A stretch of 64,000 bases of DNA from the NCBI GenBank assembly GCA_903813345.2, contig CAIIXF020000002.1, forward strand, positions 22,332,455 to 22,396,454. Reading direction: 5' to 3'. Positions 55,903 through 64,000 of this stretch are shown in pieces; position 1 is the stretch's first letter, and every line of letters begins with the position of its first letter. Position numbers and translations under genes: made by a program. This DNA is from Owenia fusiformis (taxonomy: Eukaryota; Annelida; Polychaeta; Sabellida; Oweniidae). The notes under the pieces are model-generated. The model was not told where the DNA came from. It did not search any database and saw nothing but the letters and a program-made list of their open reading frames with translations.

Positions 55903-58900
55903 ATGGACCCAGTTGTCATAAAATTGGGTTTGGAAAGTTCAAGTCGGACAGTTATTCAAAATAGAATGTTTGGATATAGGACGTTACATTATATTCTAAT
56001 GGCCCTTATTCTGCAGTTCTTATTTACACATGCCCAAGGACAGGGACCGGGGTTGGATTTCAGTACTGCGATCGGTGACGATTTTACGCCAGAGGAACGG
56101 GTAGAATTTGATATATCGGAGGAAATGCCAGCCGGTGAATTTGTAGGAACAATTCCTAAGAAAGTTGGATTTACTTATAGATTCAATGACCCCCCTCCAT
56201 ACTTTAATCTTGATGGTGCCACAGGACGTGTAACAACCTCCACTAGGATTGATAGAGAAAGTCTGGAATCTGATGTCATAGATTTAGTCATACTCAGTTC
56301 CCACCCTGTGTATCCTTTAGAAGTCCGAGTTCACATTTTAGACATTAATGATAATTTCCCAGTTTTTCCAAGTCCAAATATTGCCCGACAGTTTTCTGAG
56401 ACAGATAAAACAGCGACACAAATCATCCTTGTTACAGCAACAGATGCTGATATAGGGATTAATGATGTGACTACAATGTACAGAATCGTCTCAGGTAACG
56501 AAGAACAAAAGTTTAAACTAGTAGTTGAAAACAGTACATCTACCCCTTTCTTATATTTACAAAACACTCAAAAATTAGATAGAGAATCTCAAGAGTCGTA
56601 CCAATTAAATATCTCTGCCCGAGACGGTGGCTCACCCCCTAAATATGGCTACCTCATAGTTGATATAACCATCGCAGATTACAATGATCATTCCCCAGTA
56701 TTTGATGAAAGTGACTACAGTGCAACACTTAATGAAAGCTCCCCTATTGGTACATCTGTCGTCCAAGTTCGTGCAACTGATGAAGATATTGGTGAAAATG
56801 CTAGAATCGTCTATTCTATTACTGACGATACAGAGCAGTTTGAAGTTGACCAAGATGGTGTAGTTAGAACCCGCCAGAAGCCAACATGTCGCCAGATATG
56901 TGGACGTACAACAGTTAATTGCGAACCTAACAGTTGCGTCATGACAGTGTTTGCACACGATCAAGGCAACCCCCCACAGAGTGGTCGCACATATGTCACT
57001 GTTATCCTCGTTGATGAAAATGATCATGATCCAGAAATCAATTTCAAGTTCTTCCCCAGCTCTGCAACCCAAGGCACAGTTGATGAAGGAGCTGCCAAGG
57101 ATGCTGTTGTTGCTATGGTTACTGTAACTGATGATGATGAAGGTGACAATGGAGATACCACCGTTAGAATTGGTTCTGGTAATGAGCAAGGTCACTTTTA
57201 TTTGGATTCTCCATTTGCCATGTTTAACCTGGTGAAAGTTGCCAACTCGGGTGTGCTGGACCGTGAACGTATCAGTCGCTATAATCTCACCATGATTGCC
57301 ACTGATAAGGGTACCCCGGCACGTACATCATCAGCATATTTGATCATCAACGTGAATGACATCAATGATCACACACCTGTGTTTGATCGATCAGAGTACA
57401 TGATCACACTCAATGAGGATATGGATGTAGGTAGTTATGTTCTCGGGATCCACGCTACTGATAATGATACGGGAATCAACGCTGACATCACATATTCAAT
57501 ATTGAGTGGAAATCAACAAGAATGGTTCAAAATCAATTCTAAAACTGGACTTATAACAACCCAGATGGCACTGGACCGTGAAACTGCATCAAAATTCTCT
57601 TTCAATGTCAAGGCTGAAGATGGTGGTCTTAAGTTCTCATATGCAACAGTCAACATTACCATCCTTGACCATAATGATGAGACACCAACATTTTCAAATC
57701 CCAATATTAAACTATCCATCGAGGAGAACAATGAGATTAACTTCCCATTGACTACTCTTACAGCTTCAGATAATGACCAGGGACCCAATGGAACTGTGAG
57801 TTACTCATTTACCTCTAACATTGAGACTGACTACCCCAATACATTCTCAATAGATGCTAATACTGGTGGTATCAAGGTGCTGAAATCACTAGACCGTGAA
57901 ACCCAGAATATTTATATAATCACAGTCGAAGCAAAAGACAATGGTAACCCAGCATTATCATCAACAGCTACTGTAACACTGAATGTAACTGATGTAAATG
58001 ATAACTACCCTGAGTTTTACCCCACTATGTACTACGCTGGGGTTTTGGAGAATGAGCCAGCGTATACTCCAGTAACACAAGTTCAAGCTACGGACCCTGA
58101 TGCCGGCCAGAATGCAGTCATATACTATCACATAATGGAGGGAGCAGATCAGAAATTCGCAATCAACATCAAAACTGGTGAGATATCAACATCAGAAAGA
58201 TTAGATCGTGAAACTAAGTCATTTTATAGATTGAAGATCTCTGCTGTCGATCGAGGCGATAAAGTATCTCTAGCTCCAGCCATTGTTGAAGTCACAATTA
58301 ATGATGTTCTTGACACACCCCCTGAATTCTCTGAGCCTGATGGATATTCATTCTCAATCACTGAGGACCATAATGACCAAGCTGCTGAATTGGACCGTTT
58401 TGTTGGGAGAGTACAGGCCACATCTACTGGGACGGGGACAACTATTACATACACAATATCAGCAGGGGACCAGAATGGAATCTTCAAAATCAATCCCACT
58501 TCAGGGACCATCTCAACAGCCAAGAAAGTTGACCGTGAAACTCAAGCTAAGTATACATTGACTGTTGTTGCCAATGGTGGTGCTGTTATTGGATCAATTT
58601 CTGTTGATGTTACAGTGAATGATCTTAATGATATGACCCCCATGTACCCAAGCCCTAATGTTGATGCATATGTAGTGGAAAATTGGCCAATAGGACATGA
58701 AGTTTACCTAGCAGCTGCAGTAGATGAGGATTTTGGAGCGAACTCACAAGTGATATATACTATAACTGGTGATGTAGATAACAACTTTCTGATAGATAGA
58801 CAAACAGGGTTGATCGCCCTCAACAAACCAGTAACATACTCCCCAACACAAACATACACAATATATATCCATGCGACTGACTCTGGAACTCCCCAGTTAT

Positions 58901-61164
58901 CAAGCACTTTGACCTTGAATGTTATAGTCCGTGATGTCAATGACCACACTCCTGTGTTTGAGCGCACGAGTTACGACATAGCCATAAGTGAGTCTTTGCC
59001 TGTAAATACCCAGTTCTACAATGTTAATGCAACTGACACAGATGCTGGACTAAATGGCCAAATCTCTTACAACATCACCCATGGCAACACTGGCGGCCAT
59101 TTTGGAATCTTTCCTGATGGTATCCTATATGTTGCTCAGCAACCAGATCGTGAAATCTTAGACCTGTATGTGTTAACCCTTGAGGCTAAAGACAAGGGCG
59201 TGGAACCAAGACATTCTGAGGTAAATCTTACGATACATATCCTTGATTCTAATGACAACCAACCCTTGTTTGTCAATACGTCATTCCACATGGCCCTGGC
59301 AGAGAACATGCCCACTTCAACATATGTTGGATCGGTTAGCGCAACAGATGCCGATGCTGGTCGCAATGCAGAACTTTCATACTCGTTTACTGAGGAGAGA
59401 TCAGACTTTAATATTCATCCAGAATCTGGTGCAATCACCAGTAATGTTGTCTTTGATCGTGAGAGCCTCATTTCAACTTCCGGGAAAAGTCAGATCAACT
59501 TGATCGTCTGTGTCAAAGACAATGGAGAAACAAGGCTTAAAGATACAGCATCTGTTATCGTGACAATAACTGACAAAAATGATCACTCCCCTGAATTTCT
59601 CCAGCAAATTTACGAGCCATCATTGATTGAAAATGCAGAACTCAACACCCCCGTTGTCATAGTGAGTGCCCAAGACTCGGATGGAGGTGTGAATGCCCAG
59701 CTCACATACAGCATACAAAATGGGAATGAGGCTGGATTATTCAGTATTGACGGCTCAACTGGGCAGATTTCTCTAGTTGGAGAACTAGACTATGAAACTG
59801 AAACAGTATATACTATAACAGTACAAGCTCAAGATACTGGTGTAGATGAACAACTCACGGGTGATGCAAGTGTCAAAATTACAATCCTTGATTTCAATGA
59901 TAACGCCCCACAGTTTATTGACCAGCCAACAGCAGTTAATCTAGATGAGAACACAGCCGTGAGTGAGTTAGTTACTGAAGTAGGTGCAACAGACAGAGAC
60001 ACTGGCCTGAATGCTGTTATCACGTATGCTATTGTACAAGGAAATACCCAAGATACCTTCCAGATAGACCAACATACCGGCAAGATATACCTAGCCAAGA
60101 AATTGGACTTTGAAATAAATCAGAAATTTACCTTGAATGTTACCGCCAGAGATCAAGGTATTAAGCCGATGACATCATGGGTGCTTGTCATCATTAACAT
60201 TATTGATGCTAATGACAATGCCCCACAGTTCACAAACACAGCCATAGTGAGGAGAGTCTGGGAGGGTGTCGCCATTGACAATCCTGTGGTAACCTTGACA
60301 GCAAATGACCCAGATTCAGGGGTCAATGGTGAGGTTAAGTATTCAATCTCAAAACAAGAGCCATCTGGAGAATATTTCAAGATTCATCCTGATACTGGAT
60401 TGGTCTCGACTGCTAAGCAAATTGATCGGGAAGTAACAGAAGACTTTATTCTTCACATCATGGCAACAGATCAAGCTGTCGCCGTAGCAACCAGAAAATC
60501 TACAGTTAAAGTTATAACAATCATCATTCAAGATCTTAATGATAACAGCCCTAAGTTTGTTTCTATGTCATCAGTAGCGATTCCTGATAATGCACGTCAG
60601 AATGCCAGAGTTGCAACTATTAAAGCAACTGATGAGGATTCTAGCGAAAATGGTGTCGTAACTTATGACATCACAGTTGGAGATGCATCACTTTTTGGAC
60701 TTGATGAACTCACAGGAAACCTATATCTCAGAAAAAACTTGCAAAATCCCCTATTAAAGTATACTCTTGAAATAACAGCAACTGATAAGGGAATCAATGA
60801 TCCAATGGGACCGAAGTCGACCACTTTTGAACTTACTGTACTTGTCACATCCAACTCAAATACTGGACCCTCATTCCCTCTGATAGGATACACGGGACAA
60901 GTTAACGAAAATGAGCCAATCGGGAAATCAGTTCTAACAGTTGCCGCAAGTTACTCAAGCAATCCCTCAGCAACTGTTAAATACTACATCACGGATATTG
61001 TCGCAAATGGGATCACACAACCGAGATATTTCAGCGTGGATGAAATAAGTGGCGTTGTTTCAACTGCTGAGGTATTGGATCGGGAGGCAGGTGCTGAAGT
61101 GTTCGCATTGGAGGTGTTTGCGATGGATGCAACAGCCAATGTCCCTACAACCAAGAGCACACAG
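55903..61164 (+). CDS. FAT4: Protocadherin Fat 4 (Fat), giant first coding exon, partial
   Basis: Giant adhesion receptor of the Fat-Dachsous planar polarity/Hippo system; the window holds only the first coding exon, 1754 codons without an intron. ATG 55903 has an ideal context (A at -3, G at +4). ATG 55966 would give a tighter signal peptide (MFGYRTLHYILMALILQFLF). Fifteen complete cadherin repeats follow, marked by DINDNFP, DYNDHSP, DENDHDP, DINDHTP, DHNDETP, DVNDNYP, DVLDTPP, DLNDMTP, DVNDHTP, DSNDNQP, DKNDHSP, DFNDNAP, DANDNAP, DLNDNSP and a degenerate last one. Repeat 16 is cut at the donor CAG|GTAAGT (phase 0). The match is specific to FAT4: the first repeat (EEMPAGEFVGTIP, IDRESLESDVIDLVILSS), 'VVENWPIGHEV' and GNTGGHFGIFPDGILY have close counterparts at the same positions, including the degenerate repeat-7 motif. 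EGF, laminin-G, transmembrane and cytoplasmic parts lie beyond the window. Confidence 0.9.
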
Positions 61165-62579
61165 GTAAGTCAGTCAAGCATATATCAATTAATGCATGCA
61201 TTTACCTGAAAAAATTGTTACAAAATGTTTAATATTACATTAATACATGCTCTCGCATATAAGCATTGAAAACATATATTCACAGAGAGGCTGGGTACAC
61301 ATAGTTAGGTACTTTCATAAGAGTCAAAAATCTAAATCAATCCAACTTACTAAAAGGATAAATAATGGTGATGTTACCACTGTATAGAACAGTGCAATTT
61401 TTCACTAATAAGAAATAACAAATATTTTCTAAGAATTATTAATGGAGCTATTTCTCACAGTAAATACACCCTAGTTGTCGTAAATAATATTAACTTGATA
61501 AAATATGACAATAACCAAATCGTATCATTAGTTTTCTTCATCATCAAGGCTGTTTCCAAAATCAGTACTCTCCCGTGCCATTCCACATCAAAAACCTGAG
61601 TGTCATGAATCAAATATATCAGAATCAAATTTGTTCCAGGCATGATAGATCTATGTTTGATAACATTCACTCAAATGTCCACATTCAAAAAACATACTTA
61701 AACTGCCATTGAAGCATTAATGTTGAAATAGAAGCTATATATCAAATCGCTATGTATACTTTAACAATCATCAAGTATTTTTTATATAAATTCACCCTAT
61801 GATTTTTTGCCTTTTTTTTCTTGAGTTTTTTTGGTTTGTAAATCAATGTTGTTGTACTCAAATGAAAGCATATTTTCTCTCCTTTATTTATTGCATGTTA
61901 ACTCAAAAATATGAAATTGATTTTCTTTGAGGTACTTGTATCATTGCTAAGAAAAGTGGAGAGCTTAAAAACAGTAGAGGAAATATGATTTTAATAATTC
62001 AGTCAGTACAGGTGACCCGTGGCTATTGCATGTTGTGTTTCACACCCAGTGCTGTTAAACCCATGTCCAGCTACAAAATCACAATGCACGACCCATGCTA
62101 GATATAAGTATGGTCCAATCATTTGACATGCAACAAAATGAATCTATAATTGTGGGCTGTGGGGGTATACTGGCATGTCTGATGTCCTTAGGTTTAATGT
62201 GGATTATTGAAAAATTGGCAAGTTATAAATAGTAGAAAACCCTGAATACATGTGAAATAGTGGGTGCTAGAAGTGAAGAAGAATTGATTGATAAAGCAAT
62301 AATCAATGTAAGTCCTGTATGTCCAATTATTACATTCTGCTACTTAATTCATTACGTAGATGTAAATGAGAAACAAATAGTGTTTATATTGTTACATATA
62401 AGAACACATACTGTGAAAGGAATAATAGACAGGTTGTGAATACCTGGGTAAAATGTAAAAGTGCCCCCCCCCTTCTCCGCTTCTCTCTCTATAAAACCCT
62501 GAAACCCAAAGGACAGAAGTGAGTGAGTTAAACATTTGAATTCAAACTGTTGAAATGGTATTTCAAGGGAAGATATATA

Positions 62580-62738
62580 CAGGGTGTCAAATAAACTTCT
62601 TGTAGAATTGCTCCGTGAAGCTTAGTTTCAATATGCTAAAAAACAATTCAGATACTAGTATCTTGCAGACAAAAGGTTGTGCAACATTATCTGGATGTTA
62701 AAGTTACATGGGGGAGAACATATTTATTTGACACCCTG
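62580..62738. mobile_element. TA-flanked MITE, CAGGGTGTCAAATAA ends
   Basis: 159 bp with TA on each side. Inverted ends are CAGGGTGTCAAATAAA and its complement; 'ggggagaaca' inside the right end is shared with the 632-bp element at 24663-25294, so both belong to one family. Confidence 0.75.
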
Positions 62739-63195
62739 TACATGTAGTTGGATACTGCTATATTTGAGAAAATAGTAATTTTTTATTTATTTCAAAATTG
62801 AGCTTGGTTCCATGTGTCTCATAATAGAGTTGTTTCAAACTCGCCGACTTCGACAACAGAGTCCCGACACCGACTTGGTTACTGTAAATCGATACTGTAA
62901 TTATGTATTTTCAAAGTTTATTTTTGCGGATAAACTGATTACTTACCATGCAATATTTCTAGATAAATTCCAATGCATATTCGACAAATATTCATCATTT
63001 AATGGTTTTCAGGTTTATTTCATTTATCATTAGACGATAGACTACACGTTTTACATAAGGTCTAATTTAATTTGCAATTGATTTACAGTAACGGCATTGT
63101 TTAAGCCGAGAGCCCATACGCTTCATTCGGTCCTAAAACTACGATTTTTTCAAGTAATGCCTTGCACTTGGTCACATTTGCTCTGATTTTCACGA

Positions 63196-63271
63196 CGGCG
63201 CCCGGCCGATTGAGTATTTTGTTCAAAATTGAATACAATATTGAACAAAACACTCAATCGGCCGGGCGCCG
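63196..63271. repeat. GC-rich 31-bp inverted repeat
   Basis: Arms 63196-63226 and 63241-63271, one mismatch, 14-nt loop. The outer part is CGGCGCCCGGCCGATTGAGT, far more GC-rich than its surroundings. It lies about 160 bp upstream of the start codon at 63432. Confidence 0.85.
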
Positions 63272-63431
63272 GCCGATGGATCGGAGCCTTTGTGACCCAG
63301 GCATAACATGAGACAAGTTTGTGCATCGCTGAGTATTTGGCAGTGGCACGTGTCTATGCGTATGCGTTCATATATTTACTTGACTTGTGCACTGGTGTGT
63401 CACAACCTTCTTACGATAGTACACGAGTAAC

Positions 63432-64000
63432 ATGGCTTCGAAAACTGTAAGCAAAGGTAAGTTACTTGACTAATTAGCAAACAAATATGTACGTTCATAT
63501 ACTTACAGGCATCGTACAGCTTTTTCTAAATATGCATTCGATATTTCAAAACAGTACGTGTTTACTGTTTCGTTTATTTATTCAATGAAATCAGAAACTA
63601 CATGTATATCCCACAATATTATAAAAACTACGTACTCTGTGGGGCTTAACATTTTACAGGGTTTGAATGGCACGTTAGCTGTGAAGAATAAACATGACAC
63701 TGTGCAAATCAAAGCACGCGTTCGCCTTGCAGCAGCCTTATTACTGAATTTATATCTGTTTCAGAACCTACGCTCTTGACAAAAAGAAAACGAAAGGTTT
63801 TCTTTTCGAAACCAGAAGTTTTACTTTTACTAAGAAGCTACTTGGTGCATCCATGTTGTTGGACAGAAATTGTCGATACCATCAAAGACAATCTCCATCT
63901 TCTAACAGAAGACACGTCGAGTTACTACAAACAAACAAGCTATGATCAGCTACAGACCCGTCTTTCTACAAAGCTTGGGAAGTTGGTTACAGGAAAGGAG
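63432..64000 (+). CDS. Unrecognised basic protein, first two exons (partial)
   Basis: Exon 1 (63432-63456) encodes MASKTVSK and ends phase 1 at GTAAGT. Exon 2 starts 63765 after a good polypyrimidine tract and AG, and stays open to the window edge. It gives a basic KRKRK cluster (possible nuclear signal), then FSKPEVLLLLRSYLVHPCCW and a helical stretch ending STKLGKLVTGKE. Spacing of aromatic and Leu residues vaguely recalls Myb/SANT-like DNA-binding domains, but I cannot assign a family. It lies downstream of the first FAT4 exon on the same strand, so it is either nested in a FAT4 intron or FAT4 is broken here. Confidence 0.5.

Larger units (their letters stand above)
61165..63431 (+). other. 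FAT4 intron / upstream region of the next gene
   Basis: No cadherin or other coding exon seen. Contains a TA-flanked MITE (62580-62738) and a GC-rich hairpin (63196-63271), otherwise AT-rich. Confidence 0.45.

Noticed and set aside
56331-60893. Many minus-strand ORFs across the cadherin exon
   Set aside because: Shadows of the long plus-strand reading frame, with no independent features.

Overview
The window is animal genomic DNA. It is AT-rich, its genes have many short exons with canonical GT/AG introns, and both introns and intergenic DNA are full of transposons, MITEs, tandem repeats and tRNA-derived SINEs. The gene set and the repeat types (a DIRS-type gag, 'GTCC' microsatellite-headed repeats, expanded C-type lectins) suggest a marine invertebrate. 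A spiralian such as a mollusc is my best guess, but the lineage is inference.

Layout, left to right. (1) 417-2669, minus: N-terminal exons of a GLFG nucleoporin, very probably NUP98; the gene runs off the left edge. (2) 3522-3612, plus: a divergent, unidentified first exon with a near-perfect splice donor. (3) 4022-5324: a degenerate DIRS/Ngaro-type gag plus the start of pol, lying in an intron. (4) 7213-9658, plus: a complete 522-aa mitochondrial succinyl-CoA:3-ketoacid CoA transferase (OXCT1/SCOT) in four coding exons. (5) 14530-33024, minus: a complete mitochondria-eating protein gene (SPATA18/MIEAP), 14 coding exons, with a recent tandem exon duplication. (6) 33235-38761, plus: a complete beta-sarcoglycan gene (SGCB), head-to-head with SPATA18 about 210 bp apart. 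As I recall it, the same divergent pair exists at human 4q12. (7) 38762-43895: gene-free, filled with non-autonomous elements. (8) 43896-54182, plus: a secreted or GPI-anchored protein with four C-type lectin domains. Two tandem versions of one exon are forced by reading frame to be mutually exclusive, and intron 6 carries an antisense array of tRNA-Thr(AGU) genes. (9) 55903-61164, plus: one giant intronless exon for 15 cadherin repeats, matching the N-terminus of FAT4/Fat. (10) 63432 to the right edge, plus: the first two exons of an unrecognised basic protein, possibly nested in a FAT4 intron.

The genes are not an operon. Links supported by sequence are the two divergent promoters. One is NUP98 with the orphan exon, carrying a TCTCGCGAGA element. 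The other is SPATA18 with SGCB, carrying a perfect TGCGCATGCGCA (NRF-1-type) palindrome and YY1-like AAGATGGCG motifs at the start codons. OXCT1 and SPATA18 are both linked to mitochondria, but nothing in the sequence shows co-regulation.

Exon coordinates were derived by hand by requiring GT/AG junctions and matching phases. All multi-exon models close in frame. No transcript evidence was available.
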